Notes under the pieces: model-generated
The model's input: only the letters and a program-made list of their open reading frames with translations
Database searches by the model: none
Told to the model about the DNA's origin: nothing
In this document: positions 55,426-64,000 of the stretch, one piece after another
Numbering within the stretch: position 1 is the stretch's first letter
Layout: every line of letters starts with the position of its first letter
Program-made: the position numbers and the translations under genes
Origin: JASHVB01 sp036489395
Lineage (GTDB): Bacteria > Pseudomonadota > Alphaproteobacteria > Acetobacterales > Acetobacteraceae
Direction: 5' to 3'
NCBI GenBank assembly: GCA_036489395.1
Contig: DASXFW010000075.1
Span: 1-64,000, forward strand
DNA: 64,000 bases

Positions 55426-57669
55426 TTATGCCGCGCGTGCGGCCGGGACGATGGACGCATCGATCGGGTAGGCAAGCGTATCGCCGATCAGCAATTCAAC
55501 GATGGTCGGACCGTCCACGCGCGGCAGCAGCGCATCGCCGTTGGTCCAGCGCCACATCGCAGCGCCCTCACGTTCGACCGCCCACCAGCCGTCGGTCAGC
55601 CTTGGGTCGTCGAGCGCAATGTCGCTTGTCCCGCTGCTACCATGCATCACGATGCGGCGGACCATCACGCCCAGCCGGCGGCGGTCGTCGAGCCAGGGAC
55701 GCGCTGCTGCTGGCGAGCCGGCGCGCGATCGCAGCCGCAGATCGTCAGTCGGTGGTGGCAGGACGCAGGTGTAACGATGATCGCTGCTCCGGATCGCCGG
55801 GTAGCGGCACGCACCAGAAACGATGCACAGCGCCGGATCGTTCGTGGTCTGCACCGCCGACAGAGCGTGGCCGAGCGCCGCGGCGCGGGCCGCAAGCGTA
55901 TTCCAGATCGGCAGGACCTGCGCAGGTTGGGTATGAAAGGGAAGACAGGACAGGCTGCCGCGCCCCTCCTCCGCGTCGGTGCGATTCAGTCGGGGATGCA
56001 GCATCAATGGCGCATCGGCATTCTGGAACATGCCGCGATTGCCGGTGTCGAGGTAGCTTTCCGCTTCCAGGCCTTCGGCCAGCAGCAGATCGTGCTGGTC
56101 CAGCTCGACATGAAAATAATGGATGCGCGGCCAGCCGGGTTCCTGCCGGATCGTCGCGCCGTTAACGAGCAGACGGATCGGGATCAGCACGTCACCGATG
56201 GCGACGGCATGATCGGGCGACAGCAGCAGATCTCGCTGTGGTTGGCTGGGTGCGAAGGCATGGGCGGCAATGCGAATGGGCCAGACCTGTTGCGGATCCG
56301 GATGACGACGGCAATCGATCTCGCGTTGGCCGATCCATCTTATGGGCGACGGGCCGTTGAAACGCGTGTGCACGATATGGCCGATCGCCAGGTCTTCCAC
56401 TGCGAGGTCGCCGCGGGTGCCGCGGATCCGGGTGCCGGCTGCGTAGCAGGCAGCAGCGACGTCGTAGCCGAGTGCGTTCAACAACTGCAGGTCAATAGCC
56501 GAGACGGTGTCCGCCACGCCCATGCTGGCGCCGGCGTCATACGAATCGGCCGTTACGCTGCTGGCCCAATCGCCCGGGTCGCCGCCGTTGCCGCCCTGGT
56601 TGGAGGGAAGCGAGTCATTGAGTGCGGCAGTCGTCGCACCGGTGGTGCCATCGTCGAACGAGATATAGCTGTTCTTCCCCGACGCATAGTCGTGCGTTCC
56701 GGCGCCGTCGAAACGCAACAGGTCCATCGGGGAGTAGAGCCCGGCCCCTTCTGTGGTTCCAAGCAGGTCAACGCGCCCCATGACCTCGGAGATTTCGTGC
56801 TCCAGGGCGCCGATGGCGTCGTACTCGCCGGGTACCGCACGATTGTTCGGATCGAAGGTGAATGGTGCGGTGTTGCTAAGTCCGATAAAGCCGATGACCG
56901 TTACGTTGTGCCCGATCGTCCCTATACCCAGCGCGATGGCTTCGCTCAGTGCAACGTCCCAACCCGTACCGCCGCTTTCCGGGTCGGTGGCCGGCAGCTC
57001 GCCGTCAAGCGCCGGGTCGTGCGCTTCCATCGCCGCAACCAGGCTGCCGTAATTAACGGCGGTTTCATCAGTGACGGTGAGGTTTTTCGTTCCCGGAGTG
57101 CTCTGGCTGATCGCTCCAGGTGCAAGTGTCCCGTTATCCTCTTCGCCCCATCCGAAGTCGATCGCGACCGTCATGGTGTTTTTTATTTCTGCTTCGTAAA
57201 ATGACACCGCGACGCTTATCGCGCTCGTAATCGATCCCCACAGCGCGTTATTGGTGGTCTCGAGAGTGCTGATACTGCTGTCGTAGTTGATGACAATGTC
57301 GAAGGCGGGCCCCTTTGCTTGCGACTGTATGCCCTGGACGGGTTCGACGGTCCCAGCGTCGCTGCTCGGCTGGCTGTCATCGGCCGTACCGCCGGTTGTG
57401 ACAGTGCCGGCCTCCTGGTGGCTCGCCGATGTGGCGGCAATCGGCACCAGTGGCGGGGTGAATCCCGGAAACGGATACGCTCCGCCGATGCCTCCGATTT
57501 CACCCCATGAGTTACCCGACCAGCCGGACCCGGCGAAGTCGATCGTGCCGCCGTTATGCAGGTGATCGCGACCGTTGCTGCGGTCTTCTGGTTCGAATGG
57601 CAACGCCCGGCCTCCACATAGGACCGCAGAACCGGCCCGTCTGGCTGCCGAATCCGGTCTAAAGATCAC
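55426..57669 (-). CDS. Metalloprotease-like NF038122-type protein with C-terminal Hint domain
   Basis: A 747-residue protein without a classical signal peptide. The middle part has an exported-protease look: AFDIVINYDSSISTLETTNN, and GALEHEISEVMGRVDLLG with the zinc motif HEISEVMGR (His291, Glu292). From about residue 405 a Hint domain begins, CYAAGTRIRGTRGDLAVEDL, followed by PIRWIGQREIDCRRH and LLLSPDHAV with the conserved His. Hint domains autoprocess or cleave polypeptides and are often found on type I-secreted alphaproteobacterial proteins. Fusion of a metallopeptidase-like module with Hint suggests a secreted, self-processing protein. Confidence 0.75.
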   Translation of the reverse strand: MIFRPDSAARRAGSAVLCGGRALPFEPEDRSNGRDHLHNGGTIDFAGSGWSGNSWGEIGGIGGAYPFPGFTPPLVPIAATSASHQEAGTVTTGGTADDSQPSSDAGTVEPVQGIQSQAKGPAFDIVINYDSSISTLETTNNALWGSITSAISVAVSFYEAEIKNTMTVAIDFGWGEEDNGTLAPGAISQSTPGTKNLTVTDETAVNYGSLVAAMEAHDPALDGELPATDPESGGTGWDVALSEAIALGIGTIGHNVTVIGFIGLSNTAPFTFDPNNRAVPGEYDAIGALEHEISEVMGRVDLLGTTEGAGLYSPMDLLRFDGAGTHDYASGKNSYISFDDGTTGATTAALNDSLPSNQGGNGGDPGDWASSVTADSYDAGASMGVADTVSAIDLQLLNALGYDVAAACYAAGTRIRGTRGDLAVEDLAIGHIVHTRFNGPSPIRWIGQREIDCRRHPDPQQVWPIRIAAHAFAPSQPQRDLLLSPDHAVAIGDVLIPIRLLVNGATIRQEPGWPRIHYFHVELDQHDLLLAEGLEAESYLDTGNRGMFQNADAPLMLHPRLNRTDAEEGRGSLSCLPFHTQPAQVLPIWNTLAARAAALGHALSAVQTTNDPALCIVSGACRYPAIRSSDHRYTCVLPPPTDDLRLRSRAGSPAAARPWLDDRRRLGVMVRRIVMHGSSGTSDIALDDPRLTDGWWAVEREGAAMWRWTNGDALLPRVDGPTIVELLIGDTLAYPIDASIVPAARAA

Positions 57670-57907
57670 ATAACCGTATCACAGTCCGCGGCAATCCGCA
57701 TCCCTGCTACGCGAACCTGGACGGTTCCGTTCGCTCGAAAAAAACCGTGTCGGAGAAACAGCCAATGCGCGAGTTCCGGTCGGTTTGCACAACTTGGGCC
57801 GCGGTGACACGGTTCCGTCACGCCCCGTGGTGCCAAATCCCGCGGCTTCCTCTACCCTTCCCGCCGACACACCGGCAACGCGCCGCAGCATCCGGAGGAA
57901 CCGGTCC

Positions 57908-59128
<1,221 letters not shown>

Positions 59129-59149
59129 GCCGAGGACGACGGCGCGCCG

Positions 59150-59362
59150 TCAGCCGACCTTGCGGGTGCGGCGGCGCTTCTGTTTGTCGATCAGCGCAAG
59201 AGTTGCGGCGATGTCGGCTTCGGTGGTGACCGGCCGCAGCTCCGTATCGTCCGGATGACGCTTGCCCACGCGCTTAGGGTCATAGCGTCCCCTGTTCGGG
59301 TCGTTCATATCGACCCAAACGAGATTCTCATCGCATAAGCCGGTACCAGATTTCTCTTTCAT
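59150..59362 (-). CDS. BrnA-like antitoxin
   Basis: A small protein of 70 residues (MKEKSGTGLCDENLVWVDMN), ending KRRRTRKVG. An ATG 12 nt earlier (59374) would add four residues. It overlaps the 3' end of the BrnT-like toxin by 35 bp, the usual toxin-antitoxin order. The central VTTEADIAATLALIDKQKRR helix and basic end suit a ribbon-helix-helix or extended antitoxin. Sequence similarity to BrnA is weak by eye, so the role is inferred from position. Confidence 0.55.
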   Translation of the reverse strand: MKEKSGTGLCDENLVWVDMNDPNRGRYDPKRVGKRHPDDTELRPVTTEADIAATLALIDKQKRRRTRKVG

Positions 59363-59642
59363 GATATTCCGCATTCCAGGCAGTGATAAGGTGGCATGCC
59401 CTGCCGGACCGAGTATAGACCACCACGTAGAGTTCGCCCAGCACTTCTCCGATAACGTGGTATCGTGTCTCTGAATACGATCGTGTGTCCTCCCGTTCGA
59501 GAACATACGCGGGGAACATGCGGGCGATGTGGCCAAGATCGAACCCGCGCCAGGCGAATACCTCCTCGCTCTTGCGCGGGTTGAATCCGATTCGGTCGAA
59601 CGTCCGATAGACGACGCGGAACGGTCGTGGCGGTGGCGGCAT
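59328..59642 (-). CDS. BrnT-like RNase toxin
   Basis: A 104-residue RelE-fold protein of the BrnT type: FNPRKSEEVFAWRGFDLGHI, ETRYHVIGEVLGELYVVVYT and RACHLITAWNAEYHEREIWY, which match the F.WD..K...N....G..F, R....G...G....VVYT and R.ISAR.A...E...Y motifs of BrnT. The key GELYVVVYT strand is intact. The start ATG 59642 precedes PPPPRPFRVVYR; a later start is possible. It is paired with the overlapping BrnA-like gene. Confidence 0.7.
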   Translation of the reverse strand: MPPPPRPFRVVYRTFDRIGFNPRKSEEVFAWRGFDLGHIARMFPAYVLEREDTRSYSETRYHVIGEVLGELYVVVYTRSGRACHLITAWNAEYHEREIWYRLMR

Positions 59643-59722
59643 CCGCTCCGTATCGCACCGTCTCCTTGCCAATCCGCTAACACCAGGCGCCGAAAGTCTT
59701 GACGCATGCGGCATCGATGCTC

Positions 59723-59806
59723 CCCGTCATGGCCGGGCTTGACCCGGCCATCTACCCCCGGTCGATCGTGCGTGGATGGCCGGGTCAAGCCCGGCCATGA
59801 CGGTGG
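59723..59806. repeat. Second palindrome family, full copy
   Basis: Two arms ccgtcatggccgggcttgac and gtcaagcccggccatgacgg flank a ccatctacccccggtcgatcgtgcgtgg-like spacer. The element separates the BrnT gene from the next operon. It is the intact version of the elements near 52.76 and 35.25 kb. Confidence 0.85.
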
Positions 59807-59927
59807 GGCGCGATGCCGGCGCCACCGGATAGCGAGTCGGTACTTTCGGCTCCTGGTATAACACCCGGTGCCTTGCCGCCGACGCCGGCCTCCCGCAGGA
59901 TCGCCGCCGCAACCGGGGGAACGCCGC

Positions 59928-60533
59928 ATGGGCCTGCACATCGACTACTACGTGTCGCTGAACTCGCCGTGGACCCACATGGGCAGCGCGCGCATCGAGG
60001 CAATGGCCATCGCGAACAACGCCACCATGCGCATCTGGCCGGTCGATTTCGGCACCGTGTTCGCCGGTTCCGGCGGATTGCCGCTGCCGCGCCGGTCGTC
60101 GCAGCGCCAGGCCTATCGCCTGATGGAGCTGCGGCGCTGGCGCGAGCACCTCAGCATCCCCATCAACATCGAGCCGAAGCACTTCCCCGCGAACGAATCG
60201 TTATCCGCGCCGTGCATCATCGCGGTGCGCGAGACGATCGGCGAGCAGCCTGCGATCAAGCTGGCGCATCGCGTGCTGAAGGCGGTGTGGCAGAACGAGC
60301 TGAACCCCGGCGATCCCGCGGTGCTGGCGGTGTTGATCAAGGACGTGGGCCTCGATCCCGACGCGGTGATGCAACTGGGCGCCGACCCGAAATGGACCGA
60401 GATGCGCAAGCGCGACACCCAGGCGGCGCTCGATCGCGGCGTGTTCGGCGCGCCGAGCTATGTGATCGGCGACGAGGTCTTCTGGGGCCAGGACCGGCTC
60501 GAATTCGTGCAGCGCCGCCTGGCGCGCGGCTGA
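59928..60533 (+). CDS. DsbA-fold protein of the 2-hydroxychromene-2-carboxylate isomerase family
   Basis: A 201-residue thioredoxin-fold protein: IDYYVSLNSPWTHMGSARIE, with SPWTHMG in place of the DsbA CxxC motif, as in HCCA isomerases and kappa-GST. The C-terminal AALDRGVFGAPSYVIGDEVF and WGQDRLEFVQRRLARG are standard. HCCA isomerases act in naphthalene-type aromatic degradation with glutathione, and related proteins occur in other pathways. It is the first gene of a four-gene operon and overlaps the second by nothing (5 nt gap). Start ATG 59928 with gggggaacg upstream. Confidence 0.87.
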   Translation: MGLHIDYYVSLNSPWTHMGSARIEAMAIANNATMRIWPVDFGTVFAGSGGLPLPRRSSQRQAYRLMELRRWREHLSIPINIEPKHFPANESLSAPCIIAVRETIGEQPAIKLAHRVLKAVWQNELNPGDPAVLAVLIKDVGLDPDAVMQLGADPKWTEMRKRDTQAALDRGVFGAPSYVIGDEVFWGQDRLEFVQRRLARG

Positions 60534-60538
60534 CCTCC

Positions 60539-61591
60539 ATGCGCGTATTCACCATCCTGCCGCAGCGTCATTGGACGGACGTCGCAGCGGCCGCACGCGA
60601 TGCCGAGGCGGTCGGGTTCGACGCGGTGATGACGGTCGAACTGAACCATGATTGGTACGCGCCGCTGGCTTTCGCGGCGCTGGGAACGCAGCGCGTCGAA
60701 CTCACCCCGTCCGTTGCGGTCGCGTTCCCGCGCAGCCCGACCGTGCTGGCGCAGCAGGCCTGGGACCTGCACGCCAATTCCGGCGGCCGGTGCGTGCTGG
60801 GGTTAGGCAGCCAGGTGAAAGGCCATAACGAACGCCGCTTCGGAATTGCGTGGACCCCGCCGGCCCCGCGGCTGCGCGATTACGTGCGTGCGCTGCGTGC
60901 GGTGTGGCGTTGTTGGGAAACCCGCGGGCGGCTGAACTTCGACAGTCCGAACTATAAATTGACGCTGATGACGCCGGATTTCTCGCCGGAGCCGACGGGA
61001 CTGCCGATGGTGCCGGTGACCATTGCCGCGGTGGGCGAGGGGATGCTGCGCGTCGCCGGCCAGGTGGCGGATGGGGTGAGGCTGCATCCGCTGTGCTCGC
61101 GCCTTTATCTGGAGCAGGTTTGTCTGCCTAACATCATGGAGGGCATGCGCCGGTCCGGCCGCAATCGCGCGCATTTCGACGTGCATGGCGGCGGGTTCAT
61201 CGCCACCGGTCCCGACGAAGCTGCCGTGGCGAAGGCGATGGAGGCCGTACGCCGGCGCATCGGCTTCTATGGCTCCACGCGCACCTATCTGCCGATCCTG
61301 GCGCTGCACGGCCTGGAAGACCTCGGCATGAAGCTGCATCGCATGTCGGTGGAAGGCCGCTGGGATGCGATGGCAGCGGAAGTGTCCGACGACGCGGTGC
61401 GCATGTTTGCCGCCTGCGGCACGTTCGACGAACTGCCGCGCGCGATCGAACAGCGGTTCGGCGGTGCGGCGGATTCGATCGATCTGCATTTCCCAGCCGA
61501 AACGCCGCTGGAACTGCAACGCGAATTGCTGACCGACATCCGTCGCATCCCCCACACCTTCGCGGGTTTCGACACGAACTGGCAGGAGTAA
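60539..61591 (+). CDS. LLM-class F420-type oxidoreductase (TIGR03617-like)
   Basis: A 350-residue luciferase-like protein: DAEAVGFDAVMTVELNHDWY, FAALGTQRVELTPSVAVAFP, GGRCVLGLGSQVKGHNERRF, VPVTIAAVGEGMLRVAGQVA and DGVRLHPLCS. These are the marks of the MSMEG_2256-like subgroup. Cofactor may be FMN or F420. The gene starts 5 nt after the previous stop and ends 4 nt before the acyl-CoA dehydrogenase start, so tight co-translation is likely. It probably oxidises or reduces a pathway intermediate. Confidence 0.88.
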   Translation: MRVFTILPQRHWTDVAAAARDAEAVGFDAVMTVELNHDWYAPLAFAALGTQRVELTPSVAVAFPRSPTVLAQQAWDLHANSGGRCVLGLGSQVKGHNERRFGIAWTPPAPRLRDYVRALRAVWRCWETRGRLNFDSPNYKLTLMTPDFSPEPTGLPMVPVTIAAVGEGMLRVAGQVADGVRLHPLCSRLYLEQVCLPNIMEGMRRSGRNRAHFDVHGGGFIATGPDEAAVAKAMEAVRRRIGFYGSTRTYLPILALHGLEDLGMKLHRMSVEGRWDAMAAEVSDDAVRMFAACGTFDELPRAIEQRFGGAADSIDLHFPAETPLELQRELLTDIRRIPHTFAGFDTNWQE

Positions 61592-61595
61592 TCCG

Positions 61596-62744
61596 ATGGC
61601 TGCTCCCATGTTCCGCTTCGATCCGGTGCAACTGCCGCCGGAAGCTGTCGCGCTGCGTCACGAGGTGCGTGCGTTCATCAAGCAGCACGAGAACCTGATG
61701 GGATTCTCCCGCGGCGAGTTCAACCGCGACTTCAGCCGCGCGATGGGCAAGCGGGGCTGGATCGGCATGACCTGGCCGACGCAATACGGCGGCCACGAAC
61801 GCAGCAGCTTCGAACGTTACGTGGTGATCGAGGAAATGCTGGTCGCCGGCGCGCCGCTGTCTGCACACTACACCGGCGACCGGCAAAGCGGCCCGAACCT
61901 CCTGCGCTTCGGTACCGAGGAGCAAAAGCAGTTCTTCCTGCCAAAGATCGCCGCCGGGGAGCTGACGTTCTGCATCGGCATGAGCGAACCAAATTCCGGT
62001 TCGGACCTTGCCGGCACGCGCACCCGCGCCGTGAAGGTCGATGGCGGTTACAAGATCAACGGCAGCAAGCTCTGGACCTCCAACGCGCACCGTGCCGACT
62101 ATGCCATCCTGTTCTGCAAGATGGCGCAGGAGAACCAGCAGGAGGTCGATCGCCATGCCGGCGCCACGCAATTCCTGCTGCCGCTGAAATCCCCCGGCAT
62201 CGAGGTCCGCCCCGTGCGCAATCTGCTCGGCGAGCACCACTTCAACGAAATCTTCCTGACCGACGTGTTCGTTCCGGACTGGCTGCTGCTGGGCAAGGAA
62301 GGCAACGGCTGGAATCAGGTCACCAGCGAACTCGCATTCGAACGCAGCGCGCCGGACCGCTTCCTGGTGTTGTTCCAGATGCTGCGCGAGATGGTGCGCA
62401 TGGCCGGTCCGACGCCCGACCGCGCCACGGCCGCCGCGCTGGGCAAGCTGATCGCGCAGCTTGCCACGTTGCGCAGCATGTCGCTGTCGATCGCGGGGAT
62501 GTTGCAGGAGGGACTGCAGCCGAACAACGAATCGGCGGTGGTGAAAGATCTGGGGACGCGGTACGAGCAGGATATTCCGGTGGTGGCGCGGCAGTTGTTT
62601 CCAACGGAACCGGAGCTGGATGCCGTGGAGACCTACGTGTCGATGATCGCGCGCAGCACGATGAATGCGCCGCGGTTTTCGATCCAGGGTGGCACTCGTG
62701 AAATCCTGCGTGGCATCATCGCCCGCGGCCTCGGGCTGCGTTGA
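61596..62744 (+). CDS. Acyl-CoA dehydrogenase, subunit-type 1
   Basis: A 382-residue flavoprotein: GWIGMTWPTQYGGHERSSFE, FCIGMSEPNSGSDLAGTRTR, GYKINGSKLWTSNAHRADYA, LLGEHHFNEIFLTDVFVPDW and, at the end, RFSIQGGTREILRGIIARGL. These are the FAD and substrate motifs of the ACAD family, close to FadE-type partners that work as heterodimers in steroid or aromatic side-chain degradation. A second, shorter ACAD follows after 15 nt, so the two may form a heterotetramer. Confidence 0.93.
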   Translation: MAAPMFRFDPVQLPPEAVALRHEVRAFIKQHENLMGFSRGEFNRDFSRAMGKRGWIGMTWPTQYGGHERSSFERYVVIEEMLVAGAPLSAHYTGDRQSGPNLLRFGTEEQKQFFLPKIAAGELTFCIGMSEPNSGSDLAGTRTRAVKVDGGYKINGSKLWTSNAHRADYAILFCKMAQENQQEVDRHAGATQFLLPLKSPGIEVRPVRNLLGEHHFNEIFLTDVFVPDWLLLGKEGNGWNQVTSELAFERSAPDRFLVLFQMLREMVRMAGPTPDRATAAALGKLIAQLATLRSMSLSIAGMLQEGLQPNNESAVVKDLGTRYEQDIPVVARQLFPTEPELDAVETYVSMIARSTMNAPRFSIQGGTREILRGIIARGLGLR

Positions 62745-62759
62745 AGGAGGGCCCGCATC

Positions 62760-63842
62760 ATGGCCATGCGCGACGAAACCCGGATGCTGTTGGAAAGCGT
62801 GGGACGCTTGTTCGAGGACAAGTGTTCCAAGCAGGTGGTCGATCGAGCCGAAAAGGGCGAGTTCGCCGCGGAACTTTGGCAGGCGATCAGCGAGACCGGC
62901 GTGCCGTTGGCCGCGCTTCCCGAATCCGCCGGTGGAGCCGATGCGGAATGGTCCGACCTTTATGCCGTGCTTCGCGTCGCCGGCCGTTACGCCGCGCCAA
63001 TCCCTCTGGCCGAGACGATGCTGGCCGGTTGGATCGCTGCGGCTGCCGGACTGGAACTTTCCGATGGGCCGATGACCGTGGGACCGGTGCGCGCCGGCGA
63101 CTCTCTTAAGTTAGCGCGTGACGGCAATGGCTGGCGACTGTCCGGCCGCGCCAGCCGTCTGCCGTATGCGGGTGCGGCGCGGCGTATCGTTCTGCTGGCG
63201 GATGGGCCGGATGGCGAGATGGCGGTGACGCTGAATGGCACGGAAGGCGCCGACGTGGCACACGGCCGCAACATTGCCGGCGAGCCGCGTGACACGCTGG
63301 CATTCTCCGGCCTGCGTCTGTCGGCCGATGCGGCGGCGCCGATCGGCAGCGGAACGACCCGCGCGGCGCTGTACCGCCGCGGTGCGCTGGCCCGCGCCAC
63401 GATGATGTCGGGTGCGTTGGAACGCGCGATGGACCTCGCGGTCAACTACGCGCAGGAGCGCCAGCAGTTCGGCCGGCCGATCTCCAAATTCCAGGCGGTG
63501 CAGCAGAACCTCGCAGTGCTGGCCGGACAAACCGCGGCCGCCGTCGCCGCTGCCAATGTCGGCATCGACGCGCTATCGCGCAACGATCCGGACGCGGAGG
63601 AATTCTACGTCGCTGTCGCCAAGACGCGCGTGGGCGAGGCGGCAACCCTGGCCTGCGAGATCGCCCACCAGGTGCACGGCGCTATCGGCTTTACCCAGGA
63701 ATACGCGCTGCAGCTATCGACGCGGCGGCTATGGTCATGGCGCGAGGAATTCGGTCCCGACCCCGAATGGGCTGCTCGCGTCGGCGCCTTCATCTGCGCC
63801 CGTGGCGCCGATCAGCTTTGGCCGACGCTCACCGCCCTGTAA
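62760..63842 (+). CDS. Acyl-CoA dehydrogenase, subunit-type 2
   Basis: A 360-residue ACAD partner: AAELWQAISETGVPLAALPE, GRYAAPIPLAETMLAGWIAA, AVNYAQERQQFGRPISKFQA (observed with the start LAVNYAQ), AHQVHGAIGFTQEYALQLST and RRLWSWREEFG. The N-terminal FAD motifs are less conserved than in the upstream copy, as is typical of the non-catalytic or FAD-poor subunit of heteromeric FadE pairs. Ends the four-gene operon. Confidence 0.9.
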   Translation: MAMRDETRMLLESVGRLFEDKCSKQVVDRAEKGEFAAELWQAISETGVPLAALPESAGGADAEWSDLYAVLRVAGRYAAPIPLAETMLAGWIAAAAGLELSDGPMTVGPVRAGDSLKLARDGNGWRLSGRASRLPYAGAARRIVLLADGPDGEMAVTLNGTEGADVAHGRNIAGEPRDTLAFSGLRLSADAAAPIGSGTTRAALYRRGALARATMMSGALERAMDLAVNYAQERQQFGRPISKFQAVQQNLAVLAGQTAAAVAAANVGIDALSRNDPDAEEFYVAVAKTRVGEAATLACEIAHQVHGAIGFTQEYALQLSTRRLWSWREEFGPDPEWAARVGAFICARGADQLWPTLTAL

Positions 63843-64000
63843 TCACGCGGCCGTTGTGCCGCCATTGCAATCAAAAAGTGGTGAACGGCACCCGCGATTT
63901 GTGCTGACGACCTTCCGGCACGGCAATGCTGCGCATCCGGACCATTCTCCGATCGACGTTTCTTGCCGATTTTTCATGCACTTTTCGTGATCCTTCAGAT
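63843..64000. other. Window end without a recognised gene
   Basis: After the ACAD stop no coding frame with family features is visible up to position 64000, and no clear terminator hairpin was found. Confidence 0.4.

Overview
The window is high-GC DNA with dense genes, frequent 4-bp start/stop overlaps and many GTG starts. The gene content (chorismate synthase, MscS, an OmpR/EnvZ-type pair, recF-gyrB, HU, many molybdenum hydroxylases, LLM flavoproteins and acyl-CoA dehydrogenases, and short nested palindromes between convergent genes) fits an alphaproteobacterium, most likely of the Acetobacteraceae/Rhodospirillales type. That placement is an inference from gene style; no rRNA or tRNA gene was recognised.

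Layout. (1) 1-10353 is ordinary chromosome: a cupin gene that has lost its 5' end to a repeat, aroC, an unknown gene, mscS, a two-component pair, a small exported protein and two unknown proteins. (2) 10387-15562 is a scrambled zone of defence and toxin-antitoxin relics: a frameshifted BrnA-like antitoxin, a colicin E3-type toxin with its antitoxin, a TPR protein, a TniQ fragment joined to a truncated scpA, and a TOTE-type primase-helicase with an internal deletion. (3) 15715-34982 is an approximately 19-kb catabolic island: orphan ABC ATPase, diaminopropionate ammonia-lyase-like (YgeX), dihydropyrimidinase (HyuA), YgfK-like Fe-S protein, D-aminoacylase, M20 amidohydrolase, RpiR regulator, XdhD-like xanthine dehydrogenase, SsnA-like deaminase, ferredoxin, pyruvate:ferredoxin oxidoreductase and a dihydroorotate-dehydrogenase-like protein. 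This set resembles the enterobacterial yge/ygf purine (urate) degradation cluster, and an FNR-type box sits in the ferredoxin/PFOR divergent promoter, so anaerobic or micro-oxic purine use is the likely role. (4) 35277-37000 mirrors zone 2: an ISAs1 transposase end, the C-terminal part of a second TOTE helicase copy, an approximately 190-bp direct repeat of the left border, a DUF4062-like N-terminal fragment, and a second colicin E3-type toxin-antitoxin pair.

(5) 37139-45193 is again core chromosome (recF, gyrB, HU, a nucleotidyltransferase, an LLM oxidoreductase, a Zn alcohol dehydrogenase), carrying several copies of a composite palindromic repeat whose ends are TGTCATTGCGAG. (6) 45344-52713 is a second defence/TA zone: a TIR-STAND-TPR protein with six near-identical 144-bp repeats, ParD with a truncated ParE, HicB/HicA, a truncated cyclase gene, a candidate CNF1/BLF1-like deamidase, a DUF3291 protein, MntA/HepT and a MoaD-like protein. 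(7) 52819-63842 holds an orphan xanthine dehydrogenase-type molybdenum subunit, a metalloprotease-like protein with a Hint domain, a DUF3500 protein, a BrnT/BrnA pair and a four-gene operon (DsbA-fold isomerase, LLM flavoprotein, two acyl-CoA dehydrogenases) that looks like an uncharacterised CoA-linked degradation route.

The most striking features are the two colicin E3-type toxin-antitoxin modules with identical geometry, the catabolic island lying between two differently broken copies of one TOTE gene, a 14-bp tandem triplication that frameshifts an antitoxin, and the candidate stand-alone CNF-like deamidase.
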